From DATLAN01 sp035527455 (GTDB taxonomy: Bacteria; Planctomycetota; Planctomycetia; Pirellulales; Thermoguttaceae): a stretch of DNA of 64,000 bases. Positions 6,892-16,859 of this stretch are shown here, piece after piece (positions within the stretch are counted from its first letter, which is position 1; each line of letters begins with the position of its first letter). The DNA lies in contig DATLAN010000211.1 of NCBI GenBank assembly GCA_035527455.1, forward strand, positions 1-64,000, written 5' to 3'. A model generated the notes under the pieces. It did no database searches and was not told the DNA's origin. It saw nothing but the letters and a program-made list of their open reading frames with translations. Both the position numbers and the translations under genes were made by a program.

Positions 6892-8265
6892 ATGCTCCGC
6901 ACCGACGAAATCCTGACCACGATCGAAATGTTGCACGCCGAGCACCTCGACGTGCGCACCGTCACCTTGGCGCTGAACGTCGACGATTGCGCGGCGCCGA
7001 GCGTCGATCACTTGTGCAAGAAGCTGCGGGGAAAGATCCTCTCGCGGGCAAGTCGGCTGGTGGAGATTTGCGATCGCGTGGGGGCCAAGTACGGCATCCC
7101 GGTGACGAACAAGCGGCTGGCCATTTCGCCGGCGGCCACGATCCTCGCCGGTCACGGCCACGCCGCGGCCGTCCAGGTCGCCAAGACGCTCGACGCCGCC
7201 GCGGCCGAGTGTCGGGTCGACTTCGTCGGCGGCTTCACTGCCCTGGTCCACAAGGGAATCACGCCGGCCGACGAAATCGTCATCCACTCGCTGCCCGAGG
7301 TGCTTTCCGAAACCCAGCGCGTGTGTGCGTCGGTCAACGTGGCTTCCCGCCGGGCGGGCATCAACATGGACGCGGTCCACCAGATGGGACACGTGATCAT
7401 CGGGATCGCCGAGGCGACCGCCGAGCGACGCGGCTTCGGCTGTGCCAAGCTGGTGGTGTTCTCCAACATCCCCGAGGACAACCCCTTCATGGCCGGGGCC
7501 TACATGGGCGCCGGCGAGCCGGAGGCGACCGTGAACATCGGCGTCTCGGGACCCGGCGTGGTGGGCAGCGCGCTGAGACGCCGGCTGGCCTCGGAAGAGA
7601 AACTGACGCTGGGAGACCTGGCCGAGGAGATCAAGATCACCAGCTTTCGGGTGACCCGGGTGGGCGAGTTGATCGGGCGCGAGGTGGCCGCCGAGTTGAA
7701 GCTGGCCTTCGGGATCGTCGACCTGTCGTTGGCGCCCACGCCCGAGGTGGGCGACAGTATCGGCGAGATTCTCCAGTTGCTGGGGATCGCCCGGGTGGGA
7801 GCGCCCGGCTCGACCGCCGCCATGGCGATGCTCAACGACGCAGTGAAGAAGGGCGGCCTGTTCGCCTCCAGCAGCGTCGGCGGACTCAGCGGGGCGTTCA
7901 TTCCCGTCAGCGAGGACGCCACGCTGGCCGAAGCGGTCGGCAAGGGTTATCTGGTGCTGGAGAAGCTCGAAGCGATGACCAGCGTCTGTTCGGTCGGGTT
8001 GGACATGGTGGCCATTCCCGGCGACACGCCCCCGGAGACGATCGCCGCGATCATTGCCGACGAGATGGCCATCGGGGTGGTCAATGACAAGACGACGGCC
8101 GTGCGGCTGATCCCGGTGCCCGGCGCGAAGGCCGGCGAGGTGGTGGATTTCGGCGGCCTGTTCGGATCCACGCCGGTGATCGAGGTTCGCAACAGCGGTG
8201 CCAGCGACGACTTCGTCCATTTCGGCGGGCGCATCCCCGCGCCCATCCAGTCGCTGCGCAATTGA
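6892..8265 (+). CDS. UPF0210 / PFL family protein
   Basis: 457 residues, full length for the UPF0210 (DUF711, PFL-like) family. Recognisable blocks include NMDAVHQMGHVI, VFSNIPEDNPFMAGAYMG and NIGVSGPGVV near residues 160-225, and the C-terminal DKTTAVRLIPVPG. The family has a glycyl-radical-enzyme-like fold, but its biochemical role is not established. It is translated directly after the ACT protein, implying ligand-controlled function. No membrane segment is present. The gene ends the unit and is followed by a repeat-rich gap. Confidence 0.9.
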   Translation: MLRTDEILTTIEMLHAEHLDVRTVTLALNVDDCAAPSVDHLCKKLRGKILSRASRLVEICDRVGAKYGIPVTNKRLAISPAATILAGHGHAAAVQVAKTLDAAAAECRVDFVGGFTALVHKGITPADEIVIHSLPEVLSETQRVCASVNVASRRAGINMDAVHQMGHVIIGIAEATAERRGFGCAKLVVFSNIPEDNPFMAGAYMGAGEPEATVNIGVSGPGVVGSALRRRLASEEKLTLGDLAEEIKITSFRVTRVGELIGREVAAELKLAFGIVDLSLAPTPEVGDSIGEILQLLGIARVGAPGSTAAMAMLNDAVKKGGLFASSSVGGLSGAFIPVSEDATLAEAVGKGYLVLEKLEAMTSVCSVGLDMVAIPGDTPPETIAAIIADEMAIGVVNDKTTAVRLIPVPGAKAGEVVDFGGLFGSTPVIEVRNSGASDDFVHFGGRIPAPIQSLRN

Positions 8266-8335
8266 CCGGGGGCAACCCGAAACTCCAACCGTACGACGCG
8301 TGGGGCGACGGCTGGTTCCGTGCCGGGCGACTCAC

Positions 8336-8383
8336 GTAGGACGGACCTCCGGTCCGTCGCGACGGACTGGAAGTCCGTCCTAC
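8336..8383. repeat. Near-perfect hairpin, GTAGGACGGAC type
   Basis: Arms 8336-8358 and 8361-8383 match at 21 of 23 positions with a two-base loop. The arm contains GGACGGACNTCC...GTCCGTC. It could form a very stable stem downstream of the UPF0210 stop; there is no following T-run. Confidence 0.85.
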
Positions 8384-8510
8384 CTGTTGCGAACGCCTTG
8401 GGGACGCACCTCGCGAAGTTCCGCTTCGCCCGGCCCCGCCGATGCCGGAATTTCAGATTGTTGGTGGGCAGTGCCCGCCCTACGGGCTGTTGCGCACGGC
8501 GCGCGCAAGT

Positions 8511-8559
8511 CGTGGGGCACGTTTTCAACGTGCCTGGCACGATGCAATCGTGCCCCACG
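8511..8559. repeat. Hairpin, CGTGGGGCACG type
   Basis: Arms 8511-8534 and 8536-8559 are imperfect inverted copies that begin and end with CGTGGGGCACG and CGTGCCCCACG. The sequence is distinct from the neighbouring hairpin at 8336. Confidence 0.8.
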
Positions 8560-8582
8560 TTGGGTTGCCGCCGGCAGAGCCG

Positions 8583-8615
8583 CAACCGAACGGCGGGCAA
8601 GCCCGCCCGCTAAAC
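8583..8615 (+). repeat. Dispersed 33-bp element, copy 2 (CGGGCAAGCCCG core)
   Basis: Identical core to the copy at 6151-6184: CAACCGAAC, palindrome, then CGCTAAAC. Same orientation. Confidence 0.85.
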
Positions 8616-8660
8616 ATTGCTATTGTAGTCGGTTACGCAAAACAAACCCCAAACCCTGCC

Positions 8661-8698
8661 CCCCAGTCCCCAATCCCCAGTCCCCAGTCCCCAGTCCA
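8661..8698 (+). repeat. C-rich tandem repeat, CCCCAGT units
   Basis: Alternating CCCCAGT and CCCCAAT units that end ten bases before the glgX stop codon on the other strand. Same type as 145-183. Confidence 0.8.
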
Positions 8699-8708
8699 GT
8701 GAACCGGG

Positions 8709-10793
<2,085 letters not shown>

Positions 10794-10813
10794 ATTCTTG
10801 CGATGCGTTCTCT

Positions 10814-12298
10814 TCAGGCAAAATCATGCTCGAGAATCTCCAACCCGCGGCGGCAGATTTCTCGTGCGTAGTCGGTCCACTCTCCCTGTCCCCAATAACG
10901 GAAGCAGCTCGTCTGGGATACCAACAAGTGGAACAGTGCGTTTCGATACGCTCCGCCGTTCTTGTCGATCGGGCGGTCGTCCAGCAGTTCGTGGAACCGG
11001 GCGCTGAGCCTGTTCATGGGGGTGAGCACGTTCTCGTAGTTCTTCACCCAACTGATGTTGTTGGTCCAGGAGCCGCCTTCCATGGAAAACGCGGCCCCTT
11101 CGTGCGTCAGTTGCGCGATGGCCTGGTCGGCCGCGCCGCCTTCCCACCTGGTGATTCGCTGGAACACCTGGCCTTGATGGATCGGACGGACGGCGGGCAT
11201 CATGTCCTCGCGGACGCCCGCCTGTTCGATCAGTTCCAGGTATTCCGTGACGTTGGCGTTGACCACGCCTTCCGTGCCGAACCGCGCGATCGCCTGCCGG
11301 TAGCAGGAGGGAAACTCGTTCATCATCACGCCGCCGTTCTCGCCGTCGCCGATCTGGGTCACGATAGGCGGGATGGAGATTCCTCCGATTTCCCGCCGTT
11401 CCAGGGTCTCGGCTTCGTAGTAAGGCTGCATCTGGGCGACGAGCTTCGTATCGGACCCTTGCGTCTTGATCACGGCGATGATCGACGCCTCCTCTCCGCA
11501 CGAGTTCTTGGCGACCAGCCGGTGCGGCAAGTGCTTGTCCTGCAATTCGTGGCCGCCGACGGTCTCGACCGTGTGTTCCTGCACCAGCATCCACCGGTAG
11601 CCGCACTCTTTCAAGGTTTTGACGAACTCGTAGGCGGCGTCGGGGTGATTGGGCACATGCATTTCCGGCGGCGAGAAACCTCGCACCCGAGCCAACGCAT
11701 CCCAGCCGTAAACGGCCGCAAAATGCTGTTGCCACGCCTGTACGTGAAGCTTCAGGTCCGGCAGCGGCGTGGACGACGTCACCGCATGGCCCCACATGGT
11801 CCCGAGCCATTCCGCGTGCCGGCGGAGTCCCGGATCGCAGGTGATCCCGCGGAGCCGATCGAGCACGTCGTCGCGGCCCATCTTCCGCAGGCCGTAGAGA
11901 AGCTCGCCCGAATAGTCCAGCATCACGCGGGGGTTCTGCCCCGCTTGAACCAACTCGGGAATGATGCTGCCCATCCGGGCGTAGCACTCGGCGAAGACGG
12001 ACGCATTGTGATTGTCGCCGACGTCCGGGTGCCGCATCATGAATTCCAGGTTGCTGATGAGTTCGGCCGTGCGGAGGTCCCCGTCGGCCGGAATCAGCGG
12101 CTGCTGCATGTGCAGCGCGATCGAGAACACGGCTCGCAGACGGTCGAGCCGCAAGTTGGTCTCGCCGAGAAACACCGGCGGCCGGTCGCGGGTGATGGCC
12201 TCGACCTGGTCCTCCGCGCCGCAAATGTTCGGCAATCCGTCGACGATGTCCGGAATCGGTTGATAGCTCATTGTCATGCCCCAGATAAGAGACTTCAC
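10814..12298 (-). CDS. GH57-like glycoside hydrolase of unknown specificity
   Basis: 494 residues. The N-terminal half resembles GH57 family members. A probable nucleophile motif GFSPPEM (Glu212) occupies the place of WLPEC in GH57 enzymes, and a GDGENGG block (Asp318) resembles the GH57 acid motif. Length and other blocks do not match amylopullulanase or the branching enzyme next door, so the substrate cannot be assigned; an alpha-glucan is likely from context. The longest start is a GTG at 12298 overlapping the upstream TGA (GTGA), indicating translational coupling. ATGs at 12277 and 12271 (MSYQPIPD) are alternatives. Confidence 0.75.
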   Translation of the reverse strand: MKSLIWGMTMSYQPIPDIVDGLPNICGAEDQVEAITRDRPPVFLGETNLRLDRLRAVFSIALHMQQPLIPADGDLRTAELISNLEFMMRHPDVGDNHNASVFAECYARMGSIIPELVQAGQNPRVMLDYSGELLYGLRKMGRDDVLDRLRGITCDPGLRRHAEWLGTMWGHAVTSSTPLPDLKLHVQAWQQHFAAVYGWDALARVRGFSPPEMHVPNHPDAAYEFVKTLKECGYRWMLVQEHTVETVGGHELQDKHLPHRLVAKNSCGEEASIIAVIKTQGSDTKLVAQMQPYYEAETLERREIGGISIPPIVTQIGDGENGGVMMNEFPSCYRQAIARFGTEGVVNANVTEYLELIEQAGVREDMMPAVRPIHQGQVFQRITRWEGGAADQAIAQLTHEGAAFSMEGGSWTNNISWVKNYENVLTPMNRLSARFHELLDDRPIDKNGGAYRNALFHLLVSQTSCFRYWGQGEWTDYAREICRRGLEILEHDFA

Positions 12299-13890
12299 AC
12301 CGCCGAAGGTGCGAAAAGGTGGTGGTCCAGTTCGGGAAAAATCGCGTCCATGTGCTCGAAGGCTTCCAGCCGCTGCGGATCGATCTGCTGAGAATCCAAC
12401 TCGCCCAGCAAGTGGTGGAAGCGGTTGAGGTGGTCGCTGATGCGGCGCCGGGCGTACTGGTCGGCGTGCCCTTTGGTGATCATGAACGGCCAGTCGGAGC
12501 TTTGCGCCAGCATCAATTCACGGCCCGCCTGACGCAACACGCGGGCCTCGAGACTCCGCGGCGGCCAGGCCCGGTTCCGCTCGACCGTCTGCCGCATCCG
12601 CACCGCCGCTTCGTGCAGCGGGCGCCAGATCCAGTCCGTCTTCGCGTTGACCCAGTGGGCGTGGTACCCTTTCTGTCCCCAACTATTGGGCGAAGGCGTG
12701 GCTCTCTGCTGAATCGGATAGGTCGCCAGGTACTCGCCGGGCGTGCTCGGCTCCAAGTCGCCTCCGCCGGCGAGTTCCTTCATCAACTGGTAAAGCCACT
12801 GGGGACCTTCGAACCACCAGTGGCCGAACAGCTCCGCGTCGTAGGGAGAGACGATCACCGGCGGAAAGGGCATGTGGCTTCGGCAGCGGGACGCCTGGTC
12901 GCGGCAGCGGTGTGCGAAGTCCTGCGCGTGTCGGTAAGCGGTCGCCGCGGCCCAGTCCGGGTTGTACAGGTGTTTGTCCGACGCCGTCCCGGTGATGCGG
13001 TGATACTTGATGCCCGTCGGCGAGCGAATCCCCTCCGCATACCGGAAAGGCTCCAGGTAGTGGTCGTCCAGATCGTAGCCGATGTCGCGGTAGTATTCCC
13101 GGTAGTTGTAGTCGGCCGGGTAGCCCACATTGCTGCTCCATACGAGCTTCGAAGTCGTCGGATGGCGGCCGAAAGCGGCCACGCCGGAGGGGCAATAGAC
13201 GGGCGCGTTGACGCCGAACAGCGGCCGGGGGTCGGCGTTCTCGATGCCGTGGGAATCCACCACGAAGTAGCGGACGCCCGCCTCGGCCAGCACGTCGTCC
13301 AGTCCGGGGTAGTACGCGCACTCGGGCAGCCACAACCCCTTAGGTTTGGAGCCGAACAGCCGCTCGTGCTCCCGGACGGCCGCGAACACCTGGGCACGGA
13401 CCGTGTGCGGTTCGGAACTCAGCAGCGGGAGGAACCCGTGGGTTCCGGCACACGTGATCAGTTCCAACCCCCCGCTCTCGGCGTATCGGCGGAAGGCCGT
13501 CAACAGCCGCATGTCGTAGCGCTCGACGAAGGTCTCGCGGGCTTCCTCGAACAGCCGCTTGTACATCCAGGAGAGAGAATTCACGTCGGGCCAGTCGCGG
13601 GTCCGCTCGCACTCCTGCTCGGCCAGACGGATCATCATCTCCAGGTGCCGCGCGCACCGCTCGCACAACAGCGGGTCGTTCATCATGTTGGCCAGGGTCG
13701 GCGAAATCGACACCGTCAGCTTCAACGGCACGCCTTCCTCCTGCAGCTTGTCGAAGAACTTCACCAGCGGAATGTACGTTTCCGTAACCGCCTCGAAGAA
13801 CCAGCGCTCTTCCAGAAACCGGTCGTATTCCGGATGCCGGACGTAGGGCAGGTGAGCGTGCAGAATCAGAAGCAGGTATCCTTTGGGCAT
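12295..13890 (-). CDS. GH57 1,4-alpha-glucan branching enzyme (DUF1957 type)
   Basis: 531 residues, close to the length of the Thermus thermophilus GH57 branching enzyme. The enzyme cleaves alpha-1,4 chains and reattaches them as alpha-1,6 branches. Start motif YLLLILHAHLPYVRHP, nucleophile Glu190 in GLWLPECAYYPG and acid/base Asp351 in VSPYDAELFGHWWFEG are all intact and spaced as in the family. The start is ATG 13890 with GGAGAA nine bases upstream; the frame continues upstream into a repeat. It is coupled (GTGA overlap) to the next gene, another GH57-like protein. Confidence 0.92.
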   Translation of the reverse strand: MPKGYLLLILHAHLPYVRHPEYDRFLEERWFFEAVTETYIPLVKFFDKLQEEGVPLKLTVSISPTLANMMNDPLLCERCARHLEMMIRLAEQECERTRDWPDVNSLSWMYKRLFEEARETFVERYDMRLLTAFRRYAESGGLELITCAGTHGFLPLLSSEPHTVRAQVFAAVREHERLFGSKPKGLWLPECAYYPGLDDVLAEAGVRYFVVDSHGIENADPRPLFGVNAPVYCPSGVAAFGRHPTTSKLVWSSNVGYPADYNYREYYRDIGYDLDDHYLEPFRYAEGIRSPTGIKYHRITGTASDKHLYNPDWAAATAYRHAQDFAHRCRDQASRCRSHMPFPPVIVSPYDAELFGHWWFEGPQWLYQLMKELAGGGDLEPSTPGEYLATYPIQQRATPSPNSWGQKGYHAHWVNAKTDWIWRPLHEAAVRMRQTVERNRAWPPRSLEARVLRQAGRELMLAQSSDWPFMITKGHADQYARRRISDHLNRFHHLLGELDSQQIDPQRLEAFEHMDAIFPELDHHLFAPSAV

Positions 13891-13918
13891 CAACGTTTCT
13901 CCTGACGCGCCTCGTATA

Positions 13919-13993
13919 GTAGCCATCTCGCTCCGCGAGATGTAGCCGCATCTCCGCGAGATCCGGCTGCGTCTCGCGGAGCGAGACGGCTAC
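13919..13993. repeat. Compound hairpin repeat, GTAGCC...CTCGCTCCGCGAG family
   Basis: Outer arms 13919-13942 and 13970-13993 are near-perfect inverted copies; between them lies a third, shorter GTAGCCGCATCTCCGCGAG piece. The element matches the one at 975-1028. Its edge supplies the TAG stop of the upstream pyrophosphorylase gene (13992-13990). Confidence 0.85.
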
Positions 13994-15465
13994 TGTACGC
14001 AAGTCTCCAGTTGAAGTGTGGTGGGGGTCTTTTCGTCCAAGAGCAACGCCTCATCGACCGGCGGATGCCGGGGAAGCCGTGTGCGAAGCTCCTCCGCGTC
14101 CAGCGCCAACAGCGGGCTGATCTCCAGCGGGAAGGCCGCCGAGCCGTCCTCTCGGGTGCTCACCTCGATCCCCGCCCGCCGAAGCCAACCGGCGAACACG
14201 CTGGACATCACCTGCCGAACCGTCTGCGGAGAATTTTCCCCGGTTGCGTTCTTCAGCGGCTCGAATTCCTCGCGCCGGTCGGTCTCTACGACCAGTGCCT
14301 TGCGTGCCAGCGGCAGGGCGTCGAAGACGAACATCTCGAACTTCACGGCGTTGTTTTCGGCGGGCCGGACCAGTCGTCCCCGTTCGTCCAGGTACGGAAC
14401 CTTCTTGATCGCCCGATGGAAGGGAAGCATCGACCCGTTGGCCGCCAACCGCTGGAGGAACGAGAGGTTGAAGACGTGGACGGCGATGTTGCCGGCCCAA
14501 ATCTCCAGACTGCCGTCCGCCGAGCGTCGCCGGGCGAGTTCTTCCGGCAGATCGCTGTATTCGATGAGCTGCACCCGGCCGTCCACTTCCACGACTACGC
14601 CCAACTTCTCGTCCGGCCGCAGTTTGCGGACGACTTTCAGCGACATCTCGGCGTCGGATGCCACGTGATGTCCGAGAAAAGCCGGGTCCGCGACCTTCAC
14701 CAGCGGATTGTCCACCTGATAGTAGAAGACGTATCGAATTCCCCGTCGCTGCATATCGGCCAGGTGTCCGCCGTCGCCCAGCGCCTTGACGACTCCGCCG
14801 TGTCCGTTGGGACAGGCGATGAGGCGGTAATTCTCGTCCACCAGGACCCGGCCGGTGTGCCGGTCCAACGCCGGCATGGTGCCCTGTCGAAAGAACACCA
14901 CCTGGTCGCGGTCCAGGGCGAAGAAGGCGTGCCGCGAAAAGAATTCGCGCGCGGCGCCGTCGTTCTCGGGACTGGTCATGATGTACAGCGGCAACCGAAC
15001 CCCGTAGCGACGGCCCAGGGCCAGCACCTTCTCGGCGTGGATCTGAAACAGGCTCTTGCCGGAAACCGGCCCGATGGGGAACGTTCCTTTCGGGCCGGGA
15101 TGTCCCAGACGGGTCCCCTGACCGCCGGCGACCAGCACCACGGCAACCTGGCCCGCTTCCAGCGCCCGCCGTCCGAGGTCCGCCGCCTGTTGTTCTCGTC
15201 GATCCTGCCCGGAGGAGGTGGGTATCGGCGTCGCGTCCACCGGGCGGATCGCCTCCGAAGAAGGCGGCGCGTTTTCGACCGAATGCGTCCGGCGAAACAG
15301 TCGCTGCACGAGTTCCAGGTCGATGCCTCGGACTTGCCGGCAGAGCCGCTCGCGTCGCGCCGGATCCAGGTCCGGCCACCAGCGCAACACGTGCTCTTGC
15401 CCGCATGCCCGCAAATGGGACCCCAACAGGCCGTCGTTTTCGTCGATCAGGGCAGGGAACGTCAT
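13990..15465 (-). CDS. UDPGP type 1 family UDP-sugar pyrophosphorylase
   Basis: 491 residues. The enzyme makes a UDP-sugar (UDP-glucose or UDP-GlcNAc) from UTP and a sugar 1-phosphate. The signature VLVAGGQGTRLGHPGPKG (about 110-128) is that of the UAP1/UGP1 family, with the nucleotide-binding GG at 114-115; CPNGHGGVVKAL and YYQVDNPLVKVADP follow. These blocks are closer to eukaryote-type UAP1 than to bacterial GalU. The start is ATG 15465, ten bases after GGAGG; a much longer open frame upstream is a shadow of the preceding gene. The preceding GT4 gene ends 5 bases before this start. The gene probably supplies donor sugar to the cluster's glycosyltransferases. Confidence 0.88.
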   Translation of the reverse strand: MTFPALIDENDGLLGSHLRACGQEHVLRWWPDLDPARRERLCRQVRGIDLELVQRLFRRTHSVENAPPSSEAIRPVDATPIPTSSGQDRREQQAADLGRRALEAGQVAVVLVAGGQGTRLGHPGPKGTFPIGPVSGKSLFQIHAEKVLALGRRYGVRLPLYIMTSPENDGAAREFFSRHAFFALDRDQVVFFRQGTMPALDRHTGRVLVDENYRLIACPNGHGGVVKALGDGGHLADMQRRGIRYVFYYQVDNPLVKVADPAFLGHHVASDAEMSLKVVRKLRPDEKLGVVVEVDGRVQLIEYSDLPEELARRRSADGSLEIWAGNIAVHVFNLSFLQRLAANGSMLPFHRAIKKVPYLDERGRLVRPAENNAVKFEMFVFDALPLARKALVVETDRREEFEPLKNATGENSPQTVRQVMSSVFAGWLRRAGIEVSTREDGSAAFPLEISPLLALDAEELRTRLPRHPPVDEALLLDEKTPTTLQLETCVQ

Positions 15466-15470
15466 TGCCT

Positions 15471-16787
15471 CTACACCTCCGCCGGGCAAAGAGATGGTTG
15501 TGGTGACGGTGCCGGACGTTCGACTTGCATCGCCTGTTCGATGTGCATCGCCTGTTCGATCTGCACGATCAATTGGCTCTCGTCGTAACGGTCCTCCAAT
15601 TGGGCCTTGCCTCGCTTGGCGATGGCCTGGGCGAATTCCGGATCGGCCAGGACGCTTTCGATTCCGGCGGCCAGACTGTTCACGTCCGGCTCGACCAATA
15701 GGCAGTTCTGTTCGTGGCGCAGCAGCGACGGCGCGGCTTCGGCGGTGGCCACGACCGGGCGCCCGGCGACCCAGGCCGCTTCGATCGGCCACCAGGGGGT
15801 TTGCTGCGTGCTGGGGACGGCAATCACGTCTGCCGAGTGAATCAGCTCGAACAGCGCTTGGTCGGCCAAATGGCCCACCAGGCGCACGACGTGGTCCAGG
15901 AACAGATACCGCGAGTAGACGCGCAGCGGCCACAACAACGGCCCGTCGCCCACGAAGATGCACCTCGCCTGAGGCCGCTCTTTGAGGATCTCCGGCATGG
16001 CTTTCATCAACAATTCGGGTCCGTAGCGCTGGTCCAGGTCCCCGATGTAGAGGATCGTGGGGTCCACCGGCCCCACCTGGAATCGCGCCTTGATCTCCCC
16101 CGGGTCGAGACGAAACTCGAAGTGTTTCATCGGGATTTGCTGGCTGGCGTCGACGATCCGTTCGGCACACTGCGGGACGCAATTCCTGGCCACCTCGGCG
16201 GTTCCCGAGTCGTGGGTCAAGATCAGCCTGGCCTCGCGCAGCCCGGCCAGTTCGGTCTCCTCGATCCACTTGCTCAGCCCGCTGTCCAAGCCTCCGCGCT
16301 GCCGTTCGAGCGAGTGCAGCGAGAGGATGGCCCCGACGTTTTTGAGCCCGTGCAAGAGCGAGATCGCCGGAATCGAGGACCACTCGTGCCCCATCAAGGT
16401 GACGTTGGCCGTCGAAGACTGGAACTGGCGGAGGAACTCGTTGCACGCCCGGCGGGTGAATTCGTGGACTTGCCCCAACAGATCGTCTGCTTTGCAGGTG
16501 CCTACCGGATGCAGGTGGATCTCCGGAGAATCCATCTCGAAGGGCCGTCGCGAGAAAACGTGGACGGAAATTCCGCGCTTGGCGATCGTGCGAGCCGTTT
16601 TCCTCAAGAAGTGGCCGACGGGGCCGTCGGCGTCTTCGTAGCAGAACATCGCCAAGACGTGGGTCTTCGCCCGCGACGACGGTTCCTCCGAGATATGAGA
16701 AGCGCCCGCGTCGTAGCGTCGGTGGTCCTTGACATTTGCCTTGGGCGCACGAATATCTCTTTCCTCGACGTCAACTACGGTTGCCAT
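15471..16787 (-). CDS. GT4-family glycosyltransferase (divergent active site)
   Basis: 438 residues with a GT-B fold: an N-terminal domain (about 40-220) and a C-terminal nucleotide-sugar domain (FEFRLDPGEIKARF..., PTILYIGDLDQRYGPELL) typical of GT4. The E-x7-E motif of retaining GT4 enzymes is absent: residues 330-338 read TPWWPIEAA. Activity is therefore uncertain; it may be a regulatory or divergent enzyme. Near the C-terminus an 18-bp duplication gives IEQAMHIEQAM. The gene lies between a DUF4912-GT4 fusion (72 bases upstream) and the pyrophosphorylase (5 bases downstream), so it belongs to the alpha-glucan cluster. Confidence 0.82.
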   Translation of the reverse strand: MATVVDVEERDIRAPKANVKDHRRYDAGASHISEEPSSRAKTHVLAMFCYEDADGPVGHFLRKTARTIAKRGISVHVFSRRPFEMDSPEIHLHPVGTCKADDLLGQVHEFTRRACNEFLRQFQSSTANVTLMGHEWSSIPAISLLHGLKNVGAILSLHSLERQRGGLDSGLSKWIEETELAGLREARLILTHDSGTAEVARNCVPQCAERIVDASQQIPMKHFEFRLDPGEIKARFQVGPVDPTILYIGDLDQRYGPELLMKAMPEILKERPQARCIFVGDGPLLWPLRVYSRYLFLDHVVRLVGHLADQALFELIHSADVIAVPSTQQTPWWPIEAAWVAGRPVVATAEAAPSLLRHEQNCLLVEPDVNSLAAGIESVLADPEFAQAIAKRGKAQLEDRYDESQLIVQIEQAMHIEQAMQVERPAPSPQPSLCPAEV

Positions 16788-16859
16788 GGAACGGTTCCTC
16801 TAATCGAAAGGTCTTGTTGACTTCGTAGGATCAGGAGTGTTGTTTCTCCCTCCTGGACC

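Larger units (their letters stand above)
8266..8708. other. 443-bp repeat-filled gap between convergent genes
   Basis: No gene is supported. From left to right it holds a hairpin (8336-8383), the words TTGGTGGGCAGTGCCCGCCC around 8460, a second hairpin (8511-8559), a dispersed CGGGCAAGCCCG element (8583-8615) and a C-rich tandem repeat (8661-8698). Each belongs to a different repeat type, so this spacer appears to have accumulated several elements between two stop codons. Confidence 0.7.

Noticed and set aside
10826..13905. Two long plus-strand frames over the GH57-type genes
   Set aside because: Antisense shadows of genes with intact catalytic motifs; composition and lack of start signals argue against coding.
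15466..16446. Upstream extension of the UDP-sugar pyrophosphorylase frame to 818 aa
   Set aside because: The additional part lies over the preceding GT4 gene in another frame and has no homology. ATG 15465 has GGAGG and starts the family region.
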